Shown here one piece after another: positions 21,745 through 33,379 of a stretch of 64,000 nucleotides of DNA (within the stretch, counting starts at the first letter, position 1; the number at the start of each line of letters is the position of its first letter). Location: contig JAJFPB010000007.1 of assembly GCA_020881915.1 (NCBI GenBank), positions 620,001 through 684,000 on the forward strand. Direction: 5' to 3'. This DNA is from Paramyrothecium sp. XJ0827. Lineage: Eukaryota; Ascomycota; Sordariomycetes; Hypocreales; Stachybotryaceae. The notes beneath the pieces were generated by a model. The model did no database searches and had not been told where the DNA came from. It saw only the letters and a program-made list of their open reading frames with translations. Position numbers and translations under genes: made by a program.

Positions 21745-24700
21745 TCAAGAGCCAGTGGAGTTGATGGTCCCATCTCGCCCTCTGCCCCAATTATATCGTG
21801 TGCCAACAATGGTCCCAACAGCGACAGCTGCCATCAACCCCAACGCAAGGCCAATACCTGCCTTGATACCACCTCCAAGCGGCTGGGACACGACAACGGC
21901 AAGAGTGATCAAAGTTCCCACAATGATCCCGCCCATGATGGCACTGACAGAGGTTTTTGTCCGCTTGAACTGTTTTGCGATTGTTTTCGGCCATGTTCGG
22001 ACGGATTCTAGGTTGAAGGCGACGAACATGAAGGGGACGGACACGCCCGCGGAAACGGACACTATAAAACTGTCAGAAGGCTTCATTCACCAGTGGGATA
22101 TGGATTCCTACAGATGATGCCGAGGACGTAGCCAATGCCGAGTCTATCGTTCTCGTTCAGAGGGAATGCGTCGAGCTCAATGGTGAAGAAAGAGGTCATG
22201 AATGATAGAGGGAGCTGTCAAAGGACTCTTTGTTAGAACACTTTTCATTCCATCAGGGACTAAGATGGGGGGATTTACAAAGACAACCGTTACTACGGTG
22301 AAGAGCAGAATCACGCGGCCTTGCTTGCTGGTTTCCTCGGTCTGCAGACGTGCCAGTTCTAGCTGGCGAGCAACTTTTCTGTTGTAAGAAGTCGCCATGG
22401 ATACTTGGCTCGACGTGTACTCCGCCTGACGACGCGCAGACTGCGCTTCGGAGAGACTGGCGTGCTGCTGCTTGAGTTTGAGTAACGAGCGGATCTAGAC
22501 GTGTATGAGTAGTTTGTCAGCGAATGGCGCGAAATTCCCCTTGCCTTACGTACCGATTGAATGGCTCGCTTGGCGAGAGCATCCATTCTTTCAATCCTGG
22601 CAAGGTGACTTATGAGTACACGATTATTCCCCAAGCCATTATGCACCTTGCCACCACGAGCGCCATTCTCATCAGCATCATCCTCATCTTGCTCGGCGAC
22701 GTGCAGCAGTTGATCCAGGTCTTCGGCAACAGTCTTCTGATCCTCCAAAACGAGACGCATGATACCAAGCTCGTCGCGAATATCTTCAATTTCGACTAAC
22801 AATTTCGTCTCGTTCTCTATGCGGATGCTTGCAGCGGAGAGGAGCTCGTTACCGGCTGCCGCGATGTCTAGGAGAGCGCGGAAGGCGTTGAAGCGTTCTG
22901 CTGTCTGGTCAATCTGCACACAGGAGTTGAGCTACAGAACGAAATACCGGCAAGGGGGAGGGGAATCTACCACATCGCCTATTGCACGCTCGACAAAGTC
23001 GAAGAAGTGAAACTCGTATGGGATTGCGTAGTGGTCGAATGCGCTGAGGCAAGCTGATGTGATTACCCGGCACAGGTCTTCGACGTTGTTGACGGAGTCT
23101 CGCCCGAGCTTGCGAAGGTGTCCCGTGACGGCCTGCTCAATGTTTAGCGGATCGTTTTCTCGCACCATGAAAGCATCCCATGATGTCGGTGCGCCGGTCC
23201 CCATATTTTCTGGCCCGAAACGCTGGTTGGTGGCTCCTCTGTCAGTTGAAGGACCTATCGTCCATGAGTCCCAGCGCATAGGGCAACAGCTGAGTACCGT
23301 ATCTGTCGCAATTTAATTACTGCGCATCAGTGATTGTAGGATTCCTTACCATCGTCGAGCACCCAGAGCCAAAGCTGGTCCACCATGAACATCTTTGGCT
23401 CCACATCCACAAACTCCGAAGTATGTCGGAACACGACTTGGTCGGCGTCCCGTCTAGACGTGCTGGCCAGGTGACTGTAAGAATAGTGATCAAGGCTGCG
23501 CCTGAGCTGCAAAGGAGGCACATCATTTCCTGTGTCTGTCTTCATGTACGCCTCGATCAACAGCTTTTGCAGAATACCTGTGCCATTACTATCCGCATTG
23601 TTGTTCGGTTGGTTTCTCGGGCGTTGTTGAAAGCTTCCCCTGCTATCACCGGAAACATTGCTACGAGCAGGAGATTGGCTCCTGCCACGACCACTTCCTG
23701 AAGCCTTGGAAGCGGGGCGTTGACGGGTGCGAGCTGGGCCGCTGAGGCGTGCGGTCCATGCTCCCATCGCAGTTGAGACGACTTTGGACATGGCGTTGAA
23801 GTCCCGATGTGTCTCGTAGTGGAGATAAGGAATCTAGGCAACTTTCAGTAACAGCGAATGCATCTATGATTGTCAGGCCTCTCACGAATGCTCCGATGTA
23901 CCGTCCGATCCTTGCGTCTGATTCCTCGGCACTCATCTGGTTTTGCAATTAGCATCCTTGCCATGCCTACAAGATCCGCACGTACCCTCGCTTTCCGGCA
24001 GAATGGACGGATGAATGAGCCTTTCGACGTAAATATCAGATGGTGATCGTGACGAGTACGCCTCATCCCTAGTTCAGCAGCCAAGTCGTCCGTGTACTGG
24101 CCAGTTCTGGGATGTCGCTCAGAGAAATGTCTCCTGACGAAAGCCTCTACCCATTCCATCTACAATGTGTCAGCCAAAACTCCAGGTTAGCATCAGTGTC
24201 AAGGCTTGTCGACGTACGTTATTTGCTGGAAAATGGTACCACCGAAACGAAGCTTTCGTCGGGATCTGATCCCCCTGCGCCGCATTCATAATCGCATCCG
24301 CGCCCCTTCCATACAAGACATCATATATAGGAATCGACCTCTGTATCCTTTGTTCTGTTTCACCAATATAGAAATTGGTCACGGTCGCTTTGAATGCGAA
24401 ACAAGCACTCATCTTCTGATGATCATCCGTCGGTGCAGGATTCAACGCAATGAGAGTCTGTACTCTCGACTTGTCCTTCTGGCGTGTTTTCCTCAGAGTG
24501 ACTCTTGGTCCGCGCTGGACCTGGGAGGAGAGGAGAAGGCGGAGAGTGTCTGCATCTCCGCTTGCCAGGCTCATTAATGTGACGCCCTGTCTGGAGCGGA
24601 TGTTTGTGACGGCGCCGTATTGGAGGAGCAGCGAGATCATGCCTGTGGAGCCCTGCGCAACGGCTTTGAAGAGTGGTGTTTGGCCGTCAACGTCTTTGAT

Positions 24701-25126
24701 ATCGACCTGTGCTCTATTGTCCAGTAGAATCTGGGCAAGGTCTCGGAAACCCGAGTTGGCGCACATGTGCAATGCGGACTGTTGAAGCATTGGATTCAAG
24801 GAGTCGGCATTGGCGCCATAGCCGAGCACCAACTCGGCAACGGCGAGGAACGAAGGGCCTTGCCTTGCAGCGATGGCCAGAGGCTTCCATCCTGCTGAGT
24901 CTGCCACCTCGGGGTTGGCGCCCTTGTCAAGCAACAGCCGGACGATGGCCTCATGGTTGTTCTGGACGGCAAGGTGTAAAAGCGTGCTTCCTGTGTCACG
25001 CTCCCTCACCCAGAGCAAATCGCCATTTGCGCCAAGCTTTTCCTTGATGATTTCTTGCTCTCCATTTCGTGCCGCGTCCAACACGGCTCTTTCCGCTGGA
25101 TTTATCGAAGGCGAGGCTAGCTCCAT
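21745..25126 (-). CDS. Ankyrin-repeat protein with CorA-like Mg2+ transporter domain
   Basis: Nine exons on the minus strand: 24218-25126, 23986-24159, 23886-23936, 23350-23833, 22971-23302, 22554-22913, 22279-22494, 22112-22214 and 21745-22061. Every junction is in phase, giving 981 aa. Residues about 10-215 are ankyrin repeats (TLLHLAVQNNHEAIVRLLLDK and following). The middle contains the IPYLHYET and LDDDTVLSCCPMRW blocks, then a helical region with KQQHASLSEAQSARRQAE. The C-terminal part has the CorA-like pair of helices (RVILLFTVVTVVF-LPLSFMTSFF and GYVLGIILSVSAGVSVPF) plus another hydrophobic stretch. The GMN signature of true CorA channels is absent, as is usual in these fungal proteins, so transport of Mg2+ is inference. 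Its stop lies 31 bp from that of the convergent Fig1-like gene. Confidence 0.88.
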
Positions 25127-27002
25127 AAGCAGTGACTCTCAGCCCCGACCTGCCGGCGAGCTTGGGTACAGCGAGACTTAGGAGGCCATACGGCGATATG
25201 GTGCTGTAACTTTACTGTCAATTATGAGATCATTCTTTGCGATAGACAATGGGCATGCAGATGAGTGGCTGATGAGTAGTTACTGTTCGATTTCAGCTTC
25301 CAGCACATTTGCGTCTGAATTTGCCGGTGGCTGGGACAACCCCTGCAATGACCTGCTGTTAGGGGTTTTTCTATATCTGGCCCATGCTAATGATCCCTAC
25401 TAAAAACGTTTAATTGTGTTACTCAAAAGAAGGTACGGGATCTGCTCAGGCCAGACGGCTGCTTTGAGAAACTGCTACTAATAATATTCCTTTTTCTCCT
25501 CAGGTTAGCCGGTTTACGTTTTCATGCGCAAGTCAACGTGCTTCGATCATCTTGGTCCAGTTAGAGTGTTGCTATTTCAAGCCAAGTTGTGGATCCCTCC
25601 AGGTGAGTTCGCCCAGCGAATTCGACTACACGGCTGTGCTTGCTCAAACTACATACCAGTCCGTCATCGCATGTCCAGCATATCGGTTTCTTGCTTCAGA
25701 AGAGCTTACAATGGGACAACGACCCATTCAACACCAGTGCCTTTAATAGCTTAAGGCTTTGAGACCAACTTCTTACCCTCGAGTGGACTAAACACAACAT
25801 CTACTCATTTCATGGCGATGCATTGGACCTAATGGTTGGTGAACACAACGCGGGCCTCATTCCGCATATCCGCAGCTAATACATGGCATTTATATCCCCC
25901 CACGCCCAGCCGGTCGCAACCTGTCAAATTGCGACGCTCTCCAATGGACTTGGCGTGCAGCCTAAGACGATTGCCCCGGCGTAGGACCAGACAGAGTAGC
26001 TGTACGCTACCCTATAATTCCGAGCCACTCGTCGCCTCATGAGATACTACAGCGCCTGCTTTCAGCAAAAGCAGAGACCCTTACCGATGCCAAGTGAAGA
26101 CTGGTGTTTTTCCAGTGGCGGGCCACGACTGGTGGCGGTTTCGCCTGACCTCAGCTCTTGGCCAATATGGATTCTTGAGACTTCCCCGGTCGCATGCTCG
26201 ACCGAAATATCCGCGTTTTGAAAGGTGAGAGAAAAGATAGGCTCTTCATCTACTCAACCTAGAACCCCTTAGCTAGCAATTCACTCGATGTCCTGCCAGT
26301 GCGATTGTTGGCCGAGACTCTAACCAATGCCATCGATCGTGCTCCAACCTGTGTGCTGTCAACCGATTGGGCGATGATGCCTGCTGCTGCCCAACCTGGC
26401 GTCAGTAGGACCAAGCCCAGTAGTCGCCTCCCAACAGATCAGGGACAATTAGACGCGGTCGCGAAAGGAGAATCCCGCACCATTAAATGCTGCACAACAT
26501 GCCCCTCTGTCTAGGACTATGTTCTGGGTCGCTCGCAGCTATGTGTATGCCATCATCGGCGGCAACCTCCGGGACCACAAGGCAAGGTATTGTATGGCTT
26601 GTATTCCAGACTCCGATGTAAGTAAACAAGGTAGGTCGAAAATGGTCGTGTTATGGTCAGACCACAATGCCTATGCATCAAACAGTGTAGACGGCAATGT
26701 TTATGCATTAATCGATACAGATAGCAATGTTTATGCATCAATCAAGGAGGGCTTAGGAGGAGTGGATCCTCGTCGGAGCTAAATCTAGAGAATATCGCAG
26801 TTGATTGGTCTAGGAATATCCGGAATCAGCTTCCAACGAATGAGCATCGTCCAAGCCCTTCACGGCACACGCTCCATGGCAACCCCCCCGCAGATGGTCT
26901 GATTCCCAAGCCGGCAGCTGAAGCTGAACACTAGGAGACTCAAAGAAGCTCAATTGCTTCAGCCTCTAACCCTACGGGTCGCGAATCCTCGTTTAATTCT
27001 CC
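25127..27002. other. Intergenic region with a 30-bp minisatellite
   Basis: About 1.9 kb without a supported gene, between the divergent start codons of the ankyrin-CorA gene and the Zn2Cys6 regulator. A three-copy 30-bp tandem repeat lies at 26665-26745 inside an 87-codon open frame (26519-26782) that matches nothing known. Confidence 0.4.
26665..26745. repeat. Three-copy 30-bp tandem repeat
   Basis: Copies begin at 26665, 26695 and 26725, each starting caatg followed by tatgcat. The period is exactly 30 bp. In the plus-strand open frame 26519-26782 it encodes a degenerate ten-residue unit, N-x-Y-A followed by six variable residues, preceded by D. The third copy is partial. Confidence 0.75.
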
Positions 27003-29369
27003 ATGTCGGGCCTGGCGCGCGACCCGCCAGGTCGGCCACTCCGTCGCCTACTCCCTGTCCCGTCGGCTCCAAGCTCTTCGACACAATCACCCTTCACCAA
27101 ACAATCCTCCGCCCAGTTGTATTCCAGGCGGCTCCCGGTGTCAGTAGCCTGCAAAACCTGCCAGAAGCGGAAAACAAGAGTAACAATACCTCCCTCCTTT
27201 GCCCCCAGCACAAGGCCAAGGCACGTGTATGAGTTAAGTTTGCCTTATCCTATAGTGTTCCGGCGAACGACCTGTATGCACTAGTTGCAGAAAGCGTGGC
27301 GTCCCATGTGAATACGATACGGTGCCGAGGGGGACGCATTCGCAGGAGTTGAAAAGAAGATATGAGGATACTGAGGCTGAAGGGTCAGCATATGAACAGC
27401 TCTTCGACATGTTGCGAGTTCGGCCTGAGAACGACGTGCAAGATGTTATACGCATGATCAGGGCCGGGGTTGATGTTGCCAGTTTGCTGCAACGCATAAA
27501 AACAGCGGATCTTTTGCTTCAGCTTGCCGTCACCCCAGAGACTCGTTTGCGATACGAGTTTCCGTACATCAAAGAGATGCCGCGAACTCTTACAATGGAC
27601 AACCCTTATCTGGATTCTCTGATATACGAGTCGACTTCTCTATACGCAGCTTCTACAAAGGGAACTTCGCTGCCCAAAGAGGGTGCTAGTTCCACTCTCC
27701 AGGATGCGCCGTCCAGTTTCCAGAGTCCATATCTCAAGCCAATTCATGCAGCAGAAGTCATTGAACCCCGGCTGTTCAGGGCCAAGCCGTCATATTGGAC
27801 GGCCGTTTCCAGCAATGATGCCTTCATGAGACAGCTTCTGGCATTCTTCTTCCGCTCCGAATACAGCTACCACTGTTTGTTCCAGAAAGACTTATTCCTG
27901 GAGGACATGGTCTCCCAGGAGACTCAGTTCTGCTCCTCCCTGCTGGTCAACGCTGTCCTTGCATATGCATGTGTATGTGCCACGATTGCCAATTTACTGT
28001 GAGTTCGCTAACAAACCTCAGATCTGCAATTCGAAAATGCCAGACCGAGGCGAGTACTGGAACCCTTCGAGTCTATCATACCAGTTCCTTGCCGAAGCAA
28101 AGAGACTCTGGGAGCTTCAAGCTCAGGAGGCGCAACTCACCACTGTCCAAGCTGGCACCGTCTTGACCAACATCTACGCCATTTGTGGGCTAGACAAATT
28201 GGGAAGAGCGTATAGCGTCCAATCTATCGCGCTGGCCCACGAGCTTCGTTTGTTCGACCATTTCGAGACACTGGATAAGAGAATAAGAGATGGGAGAGTA
28301 TTTACAGCTTGGATGCTTTTCAAGTTCGAGACGTAAGAAGATCTGCCCGCCGCTAAGGTTGTTCCTAACAAGAAAAAAAGTACTCTCGCATATCATTTCA
28401 TGCACTCACCGCTTCTGAAACAACGGCCCATGCTTTTACCAGATCCTCTATCAAACCCAGATTGGTACGGTGAAATCACGATCCGATATCCTCTTTCAAA
28501 TTCGTCGTGGCCCCTGCAATTCGGGCACTACTTCGAAGCTAGATGCCGCTTTTTTGTGATCATCAACGAAGTCTGCCAAGTAGCGTTCGCGGAGGGCGAG
28601 AAACTGACCCTGGAACAAGCCGATGCTATTCGAGATCGGATGAGTTATTGGTACGATGGCTTGCCTGGTTGCCTGAAGCCGAGATACATATTTCATCCTT
28701 GCCATTTTCAACTACAGTGAGTCGTTTCTATCCATACCCGCTACTGGAATCCAATGGGGAATTATTCTTCTTGCGATTCAGCATGAATAGCAAGGCAACG
28801 ACCATTAAGTGTTGAATAGTTTTAACTATCATAATCTCTTGATCACTCTGTACCAGCCATTTATCGCAGAGACACACCGAGAACCTACTCCCCAAAAAGT
28901 TGTGTTCGAGGCCACCAAACACATCCACACCCTCATTCGCATATACTATCTCCGACATTCATTCGCAAATACCGATGTATTCTTGACGCAGCCTTTAGCT
29001 CTTACTGGCTTTGCATGTCTAAGTCTCATTAACGATCAGATACCAAAGGACGACCTTGAAGGGGCTCGAGCCATGCTATTCCTTGTAACAAAGGGCCTTC
29101 GTGATCAAGGCCGCAACTTTTACGTGGCAGAGACTGTCTACCGCGTAATCCAAGGACAGATGCGCGCTGAGGAGGCTGCATTGATGAAAAGAATAGCGAG
29201 TATGGAGGAAGATGGTATTGAGTCTAAGCAAACCAAGTTGCAGGCTGTTCACAGCTCGTGGCCAGTCAGTATCGTTAGCAAGACCGACGACTTGGAGACA
29301 AAGAGGCTGACGCAGCTTGTGGAGAAGTTTGTGAGCACAAAGTTGAACACAACGGGTGACGAGGAGTAG
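27003..29369 (+). CDS. Zn2Cys6 transcription factor with fungal-specific regulatory domain
   Basis: Exons 27003-27179, 27256-27972, 28022-28332, 28381-28716 and 28820-29369 give 696 aa, all in phase. The first intron falls inside the zinc cluster, between KRKTR and CSGERP. Joined, it gives Cys50, 53, 60, 67, 70 and 77 in perfect C-x2-C-x6-C-x6-C-x2-C-x6-C spacing. The remainder matches the fungal transcription factor domain, with LLVNAVLAYAC, a YWNPSS-x2-YQFLAEAKRLWEL block and WYGEITIRYP. It is expected to bind CGG-type sites in the nucleus; the targets are unknown. It stands alone between a long spacer and a broken gene, so no pathway can be assigned. Confidence 0.92.
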
Positions 29370-30368
29370 AACTCAGATTCCTCGCATGAACGATGCTAGT
29401 GGTGACAGTCGCTTTATTGACGAATATCCTGCTTGAGATAATTCATCGGGGCCCCCGGGCTGATCGTCCACCATTGGTCTGCGACTCGGTAATGTGAAAT
29501 ACAAAACCTTGTGGAGTCCGCATTGCCTCTCCGAACGTCATTAGTTCAGTTGCCTGAACTGAAGACTTGAATCATTCCATACATAAAAAACTGCAGCAAA
29601 TTTGCAGATACCTTTTTATGCATAATCTGCCAAATTCTCAACAAATGCACAAAGACTGGTGTTGGGAGATGCATTCTCCACGATTGGTGAAGATTCCACT
29701 GATGCAGTAGTTGGACTTTCCAAGACGAGGCTGCGTAATTCAGTTTTCTGAGCGAAAGCACTTGAAAGTATGCTGCCCTGGAGTAGCCGCTTCGGGGATC
29801 CTCTAACTGATCATATGTTCAGACTCTAAGGCAGATAAATGTATCTACCACGTTCAAGTCAGACTAGTGTAGCATGCTTATTGAAATTTCTTGAGCACGG
29901 CAAATTTCTTCGACAATTAATCAGAGCCAGAAGCCATACTACACTGCTAGCGCTGGAAGTGTGGCCCCTCGAGACGCACCTGGGTGAGTAAAGAGGCAGG
30001 CTGTGTGGTCCAGGTTTGCGAACCATCTGGAAGGCGGTCACCTGCATCGGCCAATCCGTAGAAAACACGTATAAGCACTGCCTGCTACTGCGGTCCAGTT
30101 CAGTTACCGAAACTCGATACATCACAAACCAGGAAGCCATGCCACCTTGCAGGGTAGCATTTCATTGTCATAGTTGCAGAGTCTATGCACTCGCTGCCGT
30201 CGGCGTAGCATTGCCCCTCCCGCAACTGACCGAATACAGCGGCACATGAGGCTCAAAATAGGCTGAGTATAAAGCTTTGTGCCAGATGAGGTTTATTTAG
30301 TATCATCAAATTTACATCCAGTCCTGGTCCGTGACGGATCGTAGGTCAATCATAAGCACGTCTTCAGT
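29370..30368. other. Intergenic spacer
   Basis: About 1 kb between two plus-strand genes. No coding sequence, repeat or RNA gene is recognised. Confidence 0.45.
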
Positions 30369-31849
30369 ATGGCTGAAATTGGTCTTGCCGCCTTGGGGGC
30401 CTCCGTTGCAGTAGTTCAGACTGTTCGGGGGCTTCAAAAACTTGCAGAAGAGGTTGGAGACCTCAAAAAGGCTGGAGATGACATCAAATTTTTTTCATTC
30501 AGAGACGCAGGCTTTTATTGGGACTATTAACGGGTTCTATGATTTGGTAGAAGACTCCATCGATCATCTTGACAAACACTATCAGCGTCAGAGAAAAAAA
30601 ACGATCAAAAACATGGTCCGCATGTTTGTCCTTGTCAAAAAAAGCCTCTCTACGGTTTTACGGAAAATCGAAATCCCTCCGGAGCACAAAGGGTCTTCCA
30701 TATGGAAATGGCTGATACGTGCGCAATGGTTTAGGCTGCGTCACTCTTTAACCTGCATACGACTCAAGATGAATATAGTCAAAGCCGACGCCAGCCTGCT
30801 CCTCAATATAGTCATTTGCGAAAATCTGAATCGAAAAGTGGACAAGGAGGAAAAGGCGGGAAACCCAGTGTCTGACTACTTGACGATGAAATTGTAAGTC
30901 ATTCTCTTTTCGAATCTGCCAATATTCTTCAAGCTCTGATATCGATAGGAAACATTTTGAGGAGCAACTCAGAAGAGAGCAGAGCAATACAAAAGAAGCG
31001 AAAGTAGCCTTGGAAAGCTTTCAACAACTTCACGGGACAGAAATAAGAGATATTTTCACGAAGAATGGCAAAGATTATTCTGGACAAATAGGGCAAATAA
31101 TTCAAGACGAGGCCGCTCAACTCGTTTCGCGCATCACAACACGGCTGCATGATATTCGTAATGCGGAAGAAGGACCTTCATCTTCTCCCTACGTCGCAGC
31201 CAGTCTACCAAAATTCTCATCGTCAGATATTAGCAATGAGCAAGCCCCATCTCATGGAGATGGCAGACGCCCAGGTCCCCTTTCGCATTCATCTTACAGA
31301 ACTCAGCATCAAACCAAGCTACCGTCCGCGGACCCATTCTCGAAGGGTGTATCTCCCAAAAGAGCCCCCCAACAAGAAGGAGCCAGTACCCTCCGCAGGG
31401 AACAACTATCGTCCGGTACGAAGAGTCAAACAACAGCTACTCATAAAGCGAAAGTGGTTGAGCGTACGACCCGAGACATATCAAAGCCTTCGCAGGTACC
31501 ACGGTCAAAATACCGATCTTCTGCCTTGAAAAGCCTCCAAGAAAGACCCATCCCAACGCCATATGATCAAAAGCCCGATGTTGGAAGTCAAGAAGTAAAT
31601 CGCAGTATGAGGGTGATTGGGGACAGGGTGCGTGATGACGGAACCAAGGTCAGCGTTGAGAAGGGCGAATGGCCAGAAGAGTCGCTCAACTCGCCTGATC
31701 AGCCGCACTTCAGCTCCAGTGGAAACGATGATTCTGGTTCAATGTCTCCAGAGACGTCATTACTTGTCAACAATAGCGCGAGTGTGGCAGTTGAGAAAGA
31801 GGAAAAGGGCTTTGCCGAAACAAAGGTAGTCGGCCATACGAACCATTAA
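30369..31849 (+). pseudogene. Unknown protein gene with a homopolymer frameshift
   Basis: The ATG at 30369 opens a frame (MAEIGLAALGASVAVVQTVR...) typical of the helical N-terminal domain of fungal STAND-like and related hypothetical proteins. It closes at a TAA soon after a run of seven T at about 30487-30493. The next frame takes over across that run (SETQAFIGTINGFYDLVEDS...) and continues through an intron at 30894-30948 to a stop at 31849. With six T the two halves would be continuous, so one extra base breaks the gene. The second half is charged and helical at first, then a long Ser/Pro/Lys-rich disordered tail. No enzymatic domain is seen. A sequencing error in the T run is as likely as a real mutation. 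Confidence 0.55.
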
Positions 31850-32098
31850 CCCAGTTCGGAGATACAAAAGACAACACAACCAGACTATGAAGGGAAAAGA
31901 GGCAGGTGGCAGCCAGTCCCTCCATTTGATCAGGAAGATTGGACAGAACGGCAGAAGACAAAAAAGGGCTGAACTGAAGATAGCGCAATGGATTCATTTG
32001 TAGACCTTTCCAAAACCACCTTGAACTAATCCGAAGTGATCCTACATAGGCTAATGGCTGTAAGTATGACTAGACTCTAGTTTCAATTAATGTTGATA

Positions 32099-33379
32099 CT
32101 ATACCTGGCACACTTTAAACCCAGCGGCAATGTCTTCCAACTCGCGATACTGACCGTAACGCGGTCCAGTTGTATAGTTTGCATCCACTGGTGCATACAA
32201 GAACCATGCGCTCAGAGGCTGCGCCTTCACAAACCCGCCCTTCTTCTTTGGCGCCTGTCTTTTCACCGCCACGTTGCCCGCCAAAAGATATGACATTGTA
32301 TCAGTGCCCGCCTCAGGGTAGTCCAACATCTTCAGGGGCGCCTTGGCATAACCAACAGACAACGAAGTAAGCTCCTGGGAGAAGTACGTGACACCGTCAA
32401 GGGTAATGGCGTCCGGCGACGGCGTGAAATCTTGCGGGAACCAGTCAGGGTTGATGCGTAAGTCGCCAGTCGGTGTCCAGTGCATAAATCCTGTGATCCA
32501 ACCCGAGACATCATACTCGATTGGACCAGCACCACAAGAGAAATGCCTGTCAGCACGCACAATCTGTTTCCAGAAGTCGCGGGTTGCCTGGCTGTTCGGC
32601 TCATCCCAGGTCTTGACGAATCGCTCGAGGATGGGACGCAGATTGCGCGCGTAGTTGGCAGGCTCTGGTCCAAAATCGTCGAGATGATCAAGCTTCTCAA
32701 GCAATTGGACCCAGTCTTCCCGCTTGCCGAGCAACGTAACAGCAGGAAGGCCGCAGACAATGCCACCACTAAACTCGAAGTAGTGTTGCATCAGTCCCAT
32801 CATCAGCACGGTAGCTGTCAACTCATCGTTCTCCGTAGTGGTGGTGAAGTCAGGCATGATCCATTCGAGGAGCCAGTCTGTCTTTACACGGGCCTGAATC
32901 TCGCCAGCAAACGCAGCTACCACATCGCGCCACGTGAACTGCCACACCTCAATCTCTTTTTTCCCCTCGTGGTCAACGAACAGGTGGCGTATATCCTCAG
33001 CATGTGCCGTCATGTAGAAATTGAGCTGTGCCAGTATTTCAAACCAGATCTCATCGGGACGGAGCACTAAGTGTTGGTGTTGGGCCCAGGCCTCAATGGC
33101 TCCTCGGACTAGGCCATCAGATGAGGGGAAGACGTTGCCCTCAGCGAGATTGCCCTGGCTTTCCTCTCCGAAGTCCGCGAAGGACGACATGAGTACTGTC
33201 GGCTTATAAGGATTCCTGTATGCTAGCTCCTCGGGGCAACTTCTGTTGAGTAGATCTGTTGCTGACGTCGCAGCTTTGGAAAAGTTGTAAGGCAATGGCT
33301 TTACATTGCTAATCGCAACGGTTATATCGGCAGCAACAAGCGACGATAGCCCAAGAAGGGCCAGTGATAGCATCCACAT
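32099..33379 (-). CDS. Secreted DUF4419 protein
   Basis: An intronless 426-aa frame. Residues 1-17 form a signal peptide (MWMLSLALLGLSSLVAA). The body matches fungal DUF4419 proteins: SSFADFGEESQGNLAEGNVFP, then LRPDEIWFEILAQLNFY, a FTTTTENDELTA segment and a SCGAGPI-x12-FMHW block near residue 300. DUF4419 has no established activity that I know of. The leader suggests secretion or entry to the secretory pathway. It lies convergent to the frameshifted gene, with 249 bp between their stops. Confidence 0.85.
   Translation of the reverse strand: MWMLSLALLGLSSLVAADITVAISNVKPLPYNFSKAATSATDLLNRSCPEELAYRNPYKPTVLMSSFADFGEESQGNLAEGNVFPSSDGLVRGAIEAWAQHQHLVLRPDEIWFEILAQLNFYMTAHAEDIRHLFVDHEGKKEIEVWQFTWRDVVAAFAGEIQARVKTDWLLEWIMPDFTTTTENDELTATVLMMGLMQHYFEFSGGIVCGLPAVTLLGKREDWVQLLEKLDHLDDFGPEPANYARNLRPILERFVKTWDEPNSQATRDFWKQIVRADRHFSCGAGPIEYDVSGWITGFMHWTPTGDLRINPDWFPQDFTPSPDAITLDGVTYFSQELTSLSVGYAKAPLKMLDYPEAGTDTMSYLLAGNVAVKRQAPKKKGGFVKAQPLSAWFLYAPVDANYTTGPRYGQYRELEDIAAGFKVCQV

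Noticed and set aside
30500..31849. A second, independent gene starting within 30442-30897
   Set aside because: The open frame before the T run lacks a good start context, and its content joins smoothly to the ATG at 30369 if one base is removed. A single broken gene is the simpler reading.
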